Positions 31,492-59,985 of a DNA stretch of 64,000 nucleotides are shown piece by piece. Every line of letters starts with the position of its first letter. Positions within the stretch are counted from its first letter, which is position 1. Made by a program: the position numbers and the translations under genes. The stretch is from Amoebidium appalachense. Lineage: Eukaryota; Ichthyosporea. Under the pieces are notes generated by a model. The model saw only the letters and a program-made list of their open reading frames with translations. It did no database searches and was not told the origin of the DNA. Where the stretch lies: NCBI GenBank assembly GCA_963693365.1, contig CAVNZM010000005.1, positions 2,914,001-2,978,000 on the forward strand, in the 5' to 3' direction.

Positions 31492-32016
31492 CACGCGCAT
31501 CCGATCGCGATCGTTTTTGTGTGCATGTCTGTGTGTGCGTATGTGTACACATGGATGTGTGTGGGTTGTTTGTGTGGGTGCAATTCCATGAGGTAGATTT
31601 TGACCGAATCGAATTAAGAAAGAGGCACCGGTTGGGAACAACCTCTCTCTCTTACTCTCTCTCGCTCTCTCCCCCTCCCTCCCTCCCCACCCCCGCCTCC
31701 CCACCCCCTCCTTCCCCCCTGTCTCACCCTTGCCCCTTCTCATTAGTTCTCTCTCTCTTTCTTTCCCTCCCTCCCTCCCTCCCTCTTCTTCTCCCTGTAT
31801 GTGTGTGTGCGCGTGCAACAGCGTGTCTCTGTTGCTTGCTTGAGCTCAGAGCATAGAAGGGGAAGCATGAAGGACAGAGGTGTGTATGTGTGTGTGTGTC
31901 ATACGTAATTGTGGGTAGTGTGCGTGAGCAGTTGCCTGTTTTTGGGTGGTGTGCGCCTATGTGTGTGGGTCGGTCTTTTTGTGTGTGATTTTTGTTATCT
32001 TGCTGATACTGGGTGT

Positions 32017-32058
<42 letters not shown>

Positions 32059-32130
32059 GCCTGTGTGTGTGTGTGTGTGTGTGTGTGCACATGTACCCGC
32101 GTGTGTAAGTGGATTGTGTGTGTGTGTTCC
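31430..32130 (+). repeat. GT, CT-rich, poly-T tracts
   Basis: Intron between beta-helix exons 1 and 2: GT arrays at 31434-31485, pyrimidine-rich 31640-31797, poly-T of about 38 bp at 32019-32056, then GT again. Confidence 0.8.
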
Positions 32131-33041
32131 TGTGTGTGTGTCCTTGTGTGTCCCTGGATGTAACAGGGTGATATGGCGCGCACACACACACAAGTGCCTA
32201 TGGATAGGTATGCACATGCACACAGCGGGTGATAGTGAGCTACGTGGGGTGCCAATTCAAGTGGGAATACTCTTTCACACCGTGCATCACGAACACTTAC
32301 CACTGAAGGCACCCCCTTCAAACAACGCAAAGTTTTCCGTGAAGGTGCAGTTGCTCAGTATCGTCAGATTTCCCACCAGGACAGCCCCCCCGAGCAGCGC
32401 GTAATTTCCCTCAAAAACACTGTCGGAAATATTTACCGATCTAAATGCATATATCGCACCTCCCTGTTGCCTCACTTTCCATAGATATCCGCTGGGTTCC
32501 TGAAAAGTCTTTTCCCCAACAGAATCTTCAACAAATCTGCTGCCGGAAACAGTCAAAGGTTTCCACGAGGCAACAATCCCCCCAAAATCATCAGCCTGGT
32601 CGTGTGAAAATGTGCAATTTGTGATTGTTGTAACCCCTTGTGCAAGAACAGCCCCCCCGATACCGGCAAAACCTGGTGCGTCGGGTGAATAAACGGTCGG
32701 AGCCAGACGACTCAGGGCTCTGTTTCCTTCAAAAACCGTATTCTCGATTACGGTGGGCCCGCTTGACCGAATCCCACCACCAAAAGCGCTTGTGTTATTC
32801 ACAAACGTGCATGACGAAATACAAACGGTGAAGCATTGTTTGTACTCGTGATTGTCATCCAAGAGTCGGTGGAGGTGTTGTTTGCAAAGGTGGTGTTGCG
32901 TATGTGCAAACCATAAACAGCATCCTGATTAGAGAGGAGGGGCTCCTCGAAGGAGAACACACCAGCGCAACTATTGTTGCGAAAGATCGAATGGCCTACG
33001 ATTACACCACTCATGCCGACTGCCTGGACACCGCAGTTGGC

Positions 33042-33549
33042 CTGTTTGTGTTATCATGTTAGAGGATTATTGATAAAATATGTTTGGGAGGCTGGCAATG
33101 TATCGGCTAGGGTGCCACGGTACTACCACCACATCACCATATTAGTTCGCGATAGCACAGAATGATTCTGCCTTTTGGCGTATTAATTGTACCTCTGCGT
33201 ATAAATGCATCCTTGTGCTGACTAATCCTGCTTCGCAAAACAATTGCTTTTTGTATCTCCCAGAATATATATATATATCATAGTATATATATATAAATTC
33301 TATTTATGTTGTTAGACCCTTTAGCCAAACACCTGAATATGGAAGAAAAAAAAGACCCATGCAACCAGTAAGTAGACATGCATAGTAACTGCCCATTCAG
33401 ACACAACAACATCCCAACCCCCACAAGTGCCGGTTTGGCAACCCACACTTAAACACACACGCACCCACATGCGCGCGCACACACACACACGCACACACAC
33501 GCACAAACCACAGACACACACAGGCACACACGGGACGAGCATGCACGCA

Positions 33550-33593
<44 letters not shown>

Positions 33594-34306
33594 TACTTAT
33601 AGTTACACACGGATACACTTACTCCCTGCACACACGCAAAACTCATTAAAACACACCGTGCCAACACACAGTCTGTAATACGCATAAATACGAAAATAAA
33701 GTATACCACCACAACATGGCAAGCACTCAAACACCCACAGCCATTTGAGTTCATTCTATTCAGTCACCCAGCAGCACACACACACAGTCACGCACACGGG
33801 CCAGCAGATCCTGCAGCACCGTCCACGCATTTCTGTCATGCACACACTAACACAACTTCCAACACACTTCCACACCGGTTCCACCTAGACCTAGCAATCA
33901 CATACATCCACACATTCGCCACCAACACAAACTCAGCCCATCACGACAGTCGTATCTTCCCCTCCCTCCCTCGGAGTCCCCCCTGTGCCCCTCTGCAGCA
34001 CAAACACACCGTCACTAACACAACTTCCAACACACGTCCACACCAGTTCCACCTAGACCTGGCAATAACATACATCCACACATTCGCCACCAACACATAT
34101 AGACAGTCGTATCTTCCCCTCTCTCCCTCCCCTCTTTGCCTCTCTACAACACAAACACGCCGTTGGACACTAGCAAGACAGAGCGCACATATAAGTGCCT
34201 GCAAAGTCTGCCTATGCATAAGACAGCCTGCAGGCCGCACGGCCATGCACAGACAACACGTACACACACACCCGTGCACGTGCGGATCTTACACACTCCC
34301 TGAACG
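33042..34306. repeat. Gene-free spacer with duplicated segment
   Basis: Holds degenerate copies of the GCAGAAT palindromic repeat (33165-33250), a TA-rich tract (33267-33295), CA repeats (33553-33590) and a direct duplication of about 130 bp: ACACAACTTCCAACACAC near 33850 recurs near 34017 with its flanks. No gene recognised. Confidence 0.6.
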
Positions 34307-35101
34307 TTATACCCACCAGCGCAGCACTGAACTGCAGCCTGCCGTCTCCAAACACGGACACGCCGTCACTGCCAGATTTGCAGCGCATTGCAAGACGGCC
34401 GGTGAGTCGGGCGGCTCACCCGGGGTAGGGCACCCCACAACCACAACGTCCAGCTGCACAACCGAAAAGTAGAAGGACGGGTCATCCAAAGCAGGGTTTA
34501 GTTGCAGATTGATAAATGCCTCGTTGGGCCCAACGGCCATGCTGCGCACCAACAGCACAAGCTGGCTAGTGCCGTTTCGTGGCCACCTGTGCGCCAAGTA
34601 GTCGTTGAAGCCCTGCGCCAGGCCCTTGAAACACGTGCTGTTGCCCTCTGCCTGCACGCTGCACGCCGGATTCATGGGCGCGCACAGCGCTGGCTTTAGT
34701 TTTGCGTAAAGGTGCGCCACACGAAAGGTGGTGTTGAGCCCAACGTCACTAGCAAGGGTGGTGACGTCTGCGTTCTGCGGGGACTGCGAGATTTGCTCGG
34801 ATAGTGCTTGAGGGAGGTGCGCTGGAGGGGCATTGAGTGGGTTGGAAAGCACCTTGTCGAAGGCAAGTTCGCCCGGCTTGACAATCAGTTCAGGAGCGGT
34901 GGGCCAAGCGGCTGCTGGAGGGTTTTTTTGGGTAGGCACCGCAGTACTACTGGCCGCTGTTGGTGCGTGCGTGGGTGTGGTGGTCAAGGAAGTGCCCGGG
35001 GTAAAGGCGTTCAGTGGCCAGGGGAAAGGCGGTACGTCTGCGCTGGCCGCGGTGTGCACGTGTAGTGTAAGAACACACAGGGCAAGAGAGCACAGCGCCA
35101 T
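34307..35101 (-). CDS. Secreted protein of unknown function, at least 264 aa
   Basis: ATG 35101 (GCGCCATGG) starts a signal peptide (ALCSLALCVLTLHVHTAASA) with likely cleavage before Asp22. A Thr/Pro/Ala-rich linker follows (to about residue 75), then a mixed domain with six or more Cys and N-glycosylation sites NTT, NST and NGT. The frame stops at 34307, but a good donor (GGGTGAGC) at 34419-34420 and another GTATAA near the end suggest the last coding exon may be spliced to an unseen one. An inverted CCAAT box lies near 35300. Divergent from the cyclophilin gene, 573 nt apart. Family not recognised. Confidence 0.6.
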   Translation of the reverse strand: MALCSLALCVLTLHVHTAASADVPPFPWPLNAFTPGTSLTTTPTHAPTAASSTAVPTQKNPPAAAWPTAPELIVKPGELAFDKVLSNPLNAPPAHLPQALSEQISQSPQNADVTTLASDVGLNTTFRVAHLYAKLKPALCAPMNPACSVQAEGNSTCFKGLAQGFNDYLAHRWPRNGTSQLVLLVRSMAVGPNEAFINLQLNPALDDPSFYFSVVQLDVVVVGCPTPGEPPDSPAVLQCAANLAVTACPCLETAGCSSVLRWWV

Positions 35102-35673
35102 GGTGGAAGTCTGAAACTTGAAAACGGGCTAAGGCGCTCGTAAGAAACCCCGCCGGAGCCAAGGAGGCCCAGAGCCGCAGGCTTCAAACAGGCAGATGGG
35201 CTATAGCTAAGCCCCCTGGACTGAGTGAGAGCACGGCGCTCTGAAAAAAGGTATGAGGCCCAGGAGGCTGCTGTGGCCCAGTGGGTGCCAAACCCGTCGC
35301 TGATTGGTTATCTTTAACACCAAGAACCCCCAAACTTCCATACGGGGGCGTAACATAAACTTTGGTACAATGAATCATAATGAGAGTAATGAGAAAGCCA
35401 ATATAGAGAGATTGTCTCCCCCCAAATGCAGGAGTATACGGAGAACACTGTACATTCCCGGTGGCAGCATAGAAAAACAAACAAAACAACTGTGCTTGCA
35501 GACGACCGTTTACGAGCACCGTTTACGTACGTATGCTTGCTCGCATCATTCCTTCGTGTCTCCATCAGATAATCTTACATACCACTGCCATCCAGAAGTG
35601 ACCTTGCTGTAACTCAGCGGGGCCTTGCTCGTGTACATACTCCTTTAAGGCTTGACAAAAATTTCACGGCACC

Positions 35674-49007
<13,334 letters not shown>

Positions 49008-49340
49008 GATGCGGGGCTGGGACGGTGGTGGCGGCCTGCACCAACACCAGCAACACGGTGTGCCTGTGCCCTGTGGGTTACACCGGCGAAAATTGCAAAA
49101 TTTTGTGCCAACCGGAGGGTACTTGCCAACGAGTGGACCAATCGCTGCCGTGCGAATTTCGCGCTGATGGGAAAAGTGATGGCAAATGTGTGGAATGCAA
49201 GGAAGGGAAGTTCCTTGGCGCGAATGGCACGTGTGTGAGGTGTGGTGGGTGTGCTACGGTTAGGTACGTGTGCAAAGTATTTGTGCCTGTGTGTTTGTGC
49301 GCTTGTGTATGTGCATGTGCACAGCTTTTTTTTTTTTTTT

Positions 49341-49371
<31 letters not shown>

Positions 49372-51539
49372 GGGGGGGCTCTATGTGTCTCTGCCTGGCT
49401 TAAGTGGAGGACCGGTTTATGTGTTTTAATACCTGTGTGTTGGAGGGGAGGCACACACACAGACAAGCACACACACACACATACACATAAAGGCGTTTAC
49501 ATTTTTTTGTACTTCAATAACGCTGACAATATTTTGCAGGTTAAAGCCCCGTGCAACGGCACCCACGACACCGTCTGCCTATGTCCCCTTGGCAAAACCG
49601 GCCCCGACTGTACGGAATTATGCCGGCTTCCACCAGGGTGCCAACATGCCACCTATGGCTGTAAATACGACCGCCTTGATTTTACGTACGGGGTTCAATG
49701 CCTAGAGTGTATCGACGGCTATTCCCTCCCTGTTGAGGGGAATGACACGCGCGAGGGTGCTGATTTCGGCCGTAAATATAGCACATGCCGCCTGAGGACT
49801 ATTTGCCCCTCCGGCCAGACAGCAACCAAGGAGCCCAGCCCGTACGAAAATCGAATCTGTGTGACCCAAAGCGCCACAGTAAGCGTCGGTGCTGCGCTTG
49901 GGATCACCCCTGCATGTATTGTAGTGATTGCGATTTCTGTGTTTTGTTCGTATGGGTGGATGAGGCGACGCACACTGGCCAAGGCCGAGCAAGTGATGGA
50001 GCAGCGCCTGGCTCAGCTCTAGCAGCAGCACCAGTACCTGCAGTACGACTCGGCCAGCGCCGCACAGGCCCTGGAGCAGCTGGGCCACGGGGAGGGCATC
50101 TTGGACCGCGCCCGCATCTACCCCTTGAAGGACCTGGGGGCGGGTGAATTCGGGGTCGTACGTATGGGGGTGGTGGCTGTGGGCCAGATGGTGGTGGAGT
50201 GTGCGATTAAGAGAACAAGGCAGTCGCACCTTTGAGCAAGGGAGGATTTTTTGAAGGAGGCGGCAATCATGAAGAAACTAAACCACCCGAATATCGTCCG
50301 AATTTACGGCATGAGTTACGACACCCCCGAAGACGGACAGAGTCCCGAGGGCGGGCGGCTTATTTGGTGCTGGAGTTACTGTATATGAACGGGGGGGATC
50401 TGAGGCAGGAGCTTTTGCGGATGGGTGCGGAGATGAGTTTGGGCCTGCAATTGTCGTACTGTGTGCAGATTGCACGTGCAGTCCAATACATCGGTATAGC
50501 ACCCCCCTGCCTGCATTTCGAAAAGTTCCCCTCACACCTAGGAATACATAAGTTTTCAGATTAGAAGATCCCTAAACCCCTGCCCCACCCGTGCACCTCC
50601 ACCCTACCAAGGTGGCCCACTTGGGAAACCGTCTCTAAGTGGTAATCGGCGATCTAGGGTGACGAGCGAGGGGTTAATCAATTAGCAGAACATGCATGTG
50701 CGTTTTTTTTTTTTTTTTTTTTTTTTTGGGGGGGGGGGGGGGGAAGGATATGCACGTGCACGTGATTGTTCCCAGGGTGGGAAGGGGAGTGGGTATTTGT
50801 GGGGTTTGTGTGTGTGTGTGTGTTTGCTGGTGGGCATGGATGTGTGTGTCATGTTTATGGGGTGTTAGTGCTTGTTGTGGTTTCAGCATATGATTGTGTG
50901 CTTTTGAGTACAGTACCTTTTTTTGTAAATTGAAACACATACCCTCACTAATGAGCTTTCCCCCATGGACGTGCTCACACAAACGCTCATGCAACCCTCA
51001 AACACACTTTGTCACCTACCTTCACATCTGGACACACACGTACACACGTACACACGTACACACGTACACACGTACACACACGGACAGGCGGGCTCAGCCC
51101 CCCATTGTGCACCGCGACATTGCAGCGCGCAATGTTCTGCTGCGACACGGCAGTGGGCCATTCCCTGTAGCTAAAATTAGCGACCTTGGCCTGGCCCAGC
51201 AGCTGGAGGCGGGGGCCAAGCAGTCTATTTATAGAAGCACGGCCCGGGTGCCGGCCCGCTGGTGGGCGCTGGAGTGTCTCAGGGGGTTGTGTTTAGCCCC
51301 CAGTCGGATGTGTGGGCCCTGGCCGTGACCTTCTGGGTGCGCGGGCAATGTCCCCATGTGTGCTATTCATGGTGGCCCGGGGGGTGGGGGAGGGGAGGGG
51401 GGGTCATGGTGTGTGTGACGATGTACCCTCCCACCATCCCCTCCCCCTTCATCCTTCCTCTCAAAAAATTCTCATCCGTGTGTGTGCTCTGCATTGTGTT
51501 ATTGAACGTGATTGGGTGCTTCGCACTCATGCATTCTTA

Positions 51540-51980
<441 letters not shown>

Positions 51981-52468
51981 CCTTCCCTCCCTTATAAGGG
52001 CCCTCTGAATAATTCATTCTGAAATAACATCTTCGGCTAGCATATTTGCACTCTTTCAATTTTTTTCTCGTTGTTCCTTTTTGATGTCTTAGTGTCTATC
52101 GTTGCCAAGATCAATGCATAACTCAACCCCCTCCACCCCCTCCCCGCCACTCCGCCCTGCCCCTGCCTCTGTCCCCCAATGCTAGTGCAACTTCGGAAAA
52201 GGGAATGAATCCGAGTATGTACACTCCTCACAAAACACCACACCTGCTTTTTGTTGAACTCTTCATCTCCAGTATAGAGCAAGCATACATGCACACATCA
52301 ATGGTGCGAGTACGCGTATGAGGGTGTTTTTAGAGTTCTCGATCGATGAAGCAGGTTGAAGCAAGGTATACCTACTACCAATGTCTCAGTCTATCAGTCC
52401 AGTGGTCCTACGGTTTTTTCTAGTTACCAACTCAAATATATTTACCATCCTATCCTCTGTGATAAATG

Positions 52469-52480
<12 letters not shown>

Positions 52481-52532
<52 letters not shown>

Positions 52533-52600
52533 GGGGGGAGGGGGGGGGGGGGGGGGGGGGGGGAGGGGGGGGGGGGGGGGGGGGGATGGGGGGGGGGGTT
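52481..52600 (+). repeat. Poly-G tract, about 115 bp
   Basis: Long G runs interrupted by single A or T following GT repeats, inside the RTK intron; a second G-rich tract lies at 52745-52795. Confidence 0.9.
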
Positions 52601-52991
52601 GAGTGGTTGTTTTGCTTTGTTTTGTTTTCCCCTCGACTCTGGTTGGCAGCAAATCTATCGTAGGTTTTGTAACAATGAACTTTTCTTGCAGTATTTCTAG
52701 TATTCGAGCTTGATGATAGTCATGTATAGGTGTCTAGGTGGCCCCGGGAGGGGGGGGGGGGGGGGGGGGGGGAGAGGAGGGGGAGGGGAGGGGGGTTACT
52801 GAAGTGCACACTCTTGAGTTCCCCAGAGCGGGTGCAGGTAGATAAAAGCCTACAACCATTCACACGTTCATTCATTCGATTTCAAACACAAGATTAAAAA
52901 CAACCATTACACACACGCGCACACATTAGCATGCCGCTACACACAAAAACACACGCACACACACACGCGCGCGCGCGAACACGCACACACA

Positions 52992-53028
<37 letters not shown>

Positions 53029-53114
53029 CACACACGTGCACACGTACATGTGCACACACACGTGCACGTGCGCACGCACTCACGCAGGCCCTTAGACACG
53101 CACGCACACACACA

Positions 53115-53182
<68 letters not shown>

Positions 53183-53365
53183 TACACAGTCATGTGCGCC
53201 TGCTGGGAAGAAACGCCTTCAAGTCGCCCACCTGCCCATAGCATCGTCTCAATCCTCGAGAAAGAGTTCTATGCTGTTACGGGAATAGAACCCGAAAAAA
53301 CCTTTTCGCGCAGCTTAAGTGAAGGCACCAGTATGAGCGGCAAATCATCCAAAACGAATTCTAGT

Positions 53366-53432
53366 CTACTTTCCGGTCCACTCTCCGGGCCACTCTCCGG
53401 TCCACTCTCCGGGCCACTCTCCGGGGCACTCA
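53366..53432 (+). repeat. 12-bp coding repeat (SGPL units) in RTK tail
   Basis: TCCGGKCCACTC repeats five times in tandem, encoding Ser-Gly-Pro-Leu units. The minus-strand paralogue has only two units, so copy number differs between the paralogues. Confidence 0.85.
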
Positions 53433-53999
53433 AGGCGGCTAATCAAATTTCAGGTCGAGATTGGGGTCCAAGTGCGGAGGAAAACCCCCATTGGAGCCTA
53501 CTTGCGTCTTTCGACCGATTGTTCAGTGGGCCACTTGCTTCTGCAAAACGACTTAGCGGACCATTGACCTCGCTCGGACGGCAAAATTCCGCGAATCCTG
53601 CAATATCTTCTGGGGGGATTCAATCGTCTGCAGGGAGGCCGGTGGGAGGGCTCCATGAGTCTCCTGGAGGTGTTGGCCCGATAGACTCAGCCCAAGGGGG
53701 GTCTGGAAAATTGAGCCATCATTCTGGGGTAAGGTTATGACGTCTTCCTTGTGCGCTATGTTCCAAACATTCCCCTCTCCCTTCCCCTAATCCGACTCTG
53801 TCTCCGTGTGTCCCCTTATCTCCTACTCTTTCATCCTACGTCCGTGCACGTGCGCATTTGTACGTGTGTGTGCATGCTGTTGGGCACGTGCCTGTCATAT
53901 ATAGGCAGAGTGTGTGAGCAATCTCTATGTATGCCCATGTGTGTACGGGTGTGCTTGCTGGAGTAGCGGTGTTGGGCACATGGACAGGTGAATATGTGG

Positions 54000-54540
<541 letters not shown>

Positions 54541-54932
54541 GTGACAGTAGGAGGGGGGACACGGGAGGTGTGTGTGTGGGGGAGGGGGTTACATAAGCTG
54601 CTAGAAGGCAAAAGAACACAATGCCCAAGGAAGGGTCTGCTTGCTTCACACCCGATTGGTGGGAATAAAACTTTATTCCCCCTGTGTTGTATGTGGCAGC
54701 TTGGACATGGTAAGGAAGAACTCTGGGTAAAAAGGGGGTGGGGTAAGCAGCCCTATCATTGGGCACTGTAATCTAATTAGCAGAACATATATTCATACCC
54801 CTTTCCCTCTGCCCTTCCCTCCTCCTGTTTCGTTATCCCTACACATCTGTAGTAACTGCTGACGACTATCCCCCATACCGTCCCGGCACACACACAAACA
54901 CACACATTCACATACAAACACACACACACATC

Positions 54933-56300
<1,368 letters not shown>

Positions 56301-58133
56301 GTAGGTCACCACTATGTTTGCATTCTCGGACCCCCACTTGCAACCTTCCTTCAAACACAAGGTGCTTTTTTTTTTTTTTTTTTTTTGCGGTGATGGCATT
56401 TATGGGTGCCGGGTGGAAGAGATGACAAGGGATTGGGTGCAAAAAAAAGCGAGGGGCGAGAAGTGGGGGGGGGGGGGGGGGGGGGGGGGGGGGAGGGGTA
56501 AGGGACAGACGTTGTCGGCAGAAGTCATTCCAAAACTGAACTGTTACCTGATGCCTTGTTTCAACAGTCCCTCTCAGCCTCCTGTCTCTTTTGCATCCGT
56601 TGTAGTTCATTGCACGTATAGCAAATGTAAAAGCACATAAACATGCCCACACACACAAGCATGCGCACATAACCACAGACACACACACACAAACACAACA
56701 CGCACATAAACACAAACACACAAGCTTAATGTTTGCCAACACCCTCCACCCCTCTAGCTTCCTTCACCCCCCTCCCCCCCCCCCCCCCCCCCCTCCCTCC
56801 CCCCCGTTCTAAGGACCACCTGTCCACTCGCCACCCACCCAACCACACATTACACAATCATCACCACCAACACATGCCCATCACTTTAACCATTCACCCA
56901 ATATTGCCCAATCCAAGTGCTTTCAGTAATAAATTGTATTGATGTGAACGAAGGGAGACGGGGGGGGGGGGGGACTTGGAGAACCGTAAAAAAAAAAGAG
57001 AGGAGGGGGAGAGGGGGTACCTTGCTTGCACATACGCGAGGCCGGGTGTACCTTATTCGTGAATGTGAGTGGGTCTGTTGGTGGTTGATATGGAAGATGG
57101 CAGAGAGAGAAAGAGATGTTGAGGACGGGAGTTGTGGGCAGTCTCTGTGGGTGCCGTTTATGCCATGGTGTTATGGGCAACTGGTGGTGGTGAACGTGTA
57201 TGTGTGTCTGTTGGTGTGGGGGGGGGGGGGGGGGGAGGGGGGGGGGGGGGAGGGGGGGGGGGGGGGGGGGGTTAGATGTAGGGGAAGCAACTGATATGTG
57301 TGTGGTGACCCTCAGCCATCACACACAATCACAAAACACAACATCTACACCCCTACATAAATCCATTCCCCCCTCCCCCCACCCCCCCCACCCCCCTCCC
57401 CGGGCATGCCTGACCCCCGCCACCTCCAGTCTCCTTCCCTTCCCCTCCCTCTTCCTAGTTCTTCAGCCCCCACGCCACCTCACTTTCACCCTACGACACT
57501 AACACACACGCACACACACAGGCTGAATCACTCGACGGCGAAAGTCAACATCAGACCCCGAGAGCATCAACGATCCACCATCACATTCCTCACCCTCACC
57601 ACCAATCGGCATCGACCGATATGTATCCCCCCAGACCCCTGCAGAGGTTTAGTTCAGTGCCTCTGATGACTGCAGCTGATTCCGGGGTCTATGACATTGC
57701 CTTATATGTTGATGGCGAAGATGACGACTGCGAAATTTCAGCTCGAGGGGGTGCATCCGCTAGAAACTGGCAAAGTTCTTCCGGGCTCCTCGGACGTTCC
57801 GGGAACGGTTTGGAATGGTTCAGTGGGGATTTGTCTGCTGGAACCACCAATGGCACCCACACCCCCGCAGGGCACACGACCAAAAATTTAGGCAATGGGC
57901 TTTCGTCGTCCCTTCACCTGGCCGAAAATTCAACCCCAGAGGGGTCGAATCTTTCAAGAAATTTTAGGGAAGATGGCTTCATCGCTGTAGAGGGTGGCTA
58001 CTTGGCAGCCGGCAGCGAGAAAAAGCTTGCAGCCAAAAATGGCAAATCAGATATGACGGGGGCTTATAAAAGGGGGTTTAATAGTACAGCAATAAGGGTG
58101 GGGGGGTCTGATGATTGTAGTGACGAAGAGTGA

Positions 58134-58846
58134 CCCGTGTTATTAGGGCAGGCCCTCTGGTTGCGGCTGTACAGTAACCCCTTGTGCATTGATACACCCT
58201 CTCAATGAAACATTTTGCATATTCAAGCGCCGATCGCACGGCATGTTAGTATAGAGGGAGGTATGCACATATGCGCGACACCATGTATGGTAATCCCTAA
58301 TGAAACTGTGACGTTCGTGTATTAACCTCGGCGGACGGCACTAATTGATTTGGCCGGCAGCCGGTCAGCTGTAAACAGCCCTACACAACTCTATTGCAGC
58401 TCAAAATCGATAGAAAAAGCTCAAATAAATTGTAAATATCGACACGTATATGCCTTACCTACATATGCTTCTAAGTTGGTTTGGGGAAACATCATTATTT
58501 CGTATAACTTTGTATCTGTTTCTGTGTTTCTGTGGTGACTATCTAGGGAAATTTGCCGGTATGAACAGGTGAATAAACCTCCCGTGTTTATACAAACTGG
58601 GCCCGAATTCGATGTGTATGAATGTGCGAGGGCCAATTGCAGCTGCACTAGGGGTGGGTGTGCAGTGGTGTCTGTGTGTGAGACGGGCCGGGGGGGGGGG
58701 GGGGTCCTGGCAAATGCAATATTATTCAGTATGTTGGGAATATGCTGAATTATATCCCATGTGTGTGCATGTACGCCCCGTTTATTGTGTGTGTATGATG
58801 TGTGCGTGTATGTCAGTGTGAGATAGGGGAAAGGGTTCCCAAGAAT

Positions 58847-58886
<40 letters not shown>

Positions 58887-59985
58887 TGCCCTTTGGAGCA
58901 CAAAGTACACATTCGTAACGGACAGCACAATGCAGATTTGACGAACTTCAAGTACACAAGAGGAGTAAGCAATGATTGCGGTACAATCAAGGTAAGCTTT
59001 ATTCTCATGCCATTGGTGGGCCGAAGACATCCAAATTGTCCGAGTTTTCATTTGCAAACCTTAGGCGGGGCTGGGGGGGGGGGGGGGGGGGGGGGGGGGG
59101 ATATTGGGCAGGATGTCATCCTTGATTGTGCACATGCATAGCTGCCTCCTGACTTCAAAGTCATGTACTGAAAATCTGTCGCTCACCATCGTTATCCACA
59201 CGCCGGTTAGAAAGCAACATATCGCCGTGATGCATATGCACTTCCGGGTCATATTGGAATTCTCGTTACCAGACAACTCATAAATCAATTGCAAGTCGCA
59301 GAGTAATACTGACACAGGATGCCTTGCTTCAACTAAACCTTTAAATATTTCACTTCTTCACTTCACTTCGATTACCTATTTGGGAACAAGTAGGCCAAAC
59401 AAACCGTTAGGATCACAACAGAATACGTATCCAGAAACTAAGATCTAATAGATATCCTCGGCCTGCTACAGGCTCAGGCATTAGTACTCATCTGAAATCT
59501 CTACCGATATCCGATCACAACTCCGTGTGTGTGCGTACAAGTCATAGCATATTGCATTCGAATCACACACGTTTCAAAGACCTGCTAGTCTTTACCTGTA
59601 CATTTGTATGTACATACACTCCAATCTGCACAAGGATACATCTAATTGTCATTCATTCGAAGCAAACCACCATCACGTGCACAGACTGAAAAGAGCAAAT
59701 TCGGCTTTGCATGCAACTGGCACAAACGACCCCCGCCCCCCTCCCCTTCCCCCCCCCCCCCCCCCCCCATCCCCCCCCCCGTCCCCCCCCCCTCCCCCTC
59801 CTTCCACCTCCCCCCTCTCGGGCCTCAAGCCTTCCGAGAGTGTGTGCGTATGTTTGGGTGTGTGCCTGTGTGTGCGCACGCGAACGATGCCACGTACACG
59901 CACGTCCGTGCATGTGTGTTTGTTAAAAAAGAAAAAGAAAAAAAATCGATAAACAAAAAAAGGAAAGAAAAGAAATAAAAAAGGA
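58134..59985. other. Gene-free spacer
   Basis: Mostly unique sequence with poly-G at 58690-58704, 58848-58885 and 59072-59100, and a C-rich block at 59731-59800. A short minus-strand frame near 59110-59250 begins with a hydrophobic MTRKCICITAICCFL segment, but it lacks splice signals and I do not call it. CAAATAAA and TGTAA near 58421-58433 may end the RTK transcript. Confidence 0.5.

Noticed and set aside
59061-59250. Small membrane protein exon on the minus strand
   Set aside because: Hydrophobic start but no donor site or continuation; not strong enough to call.
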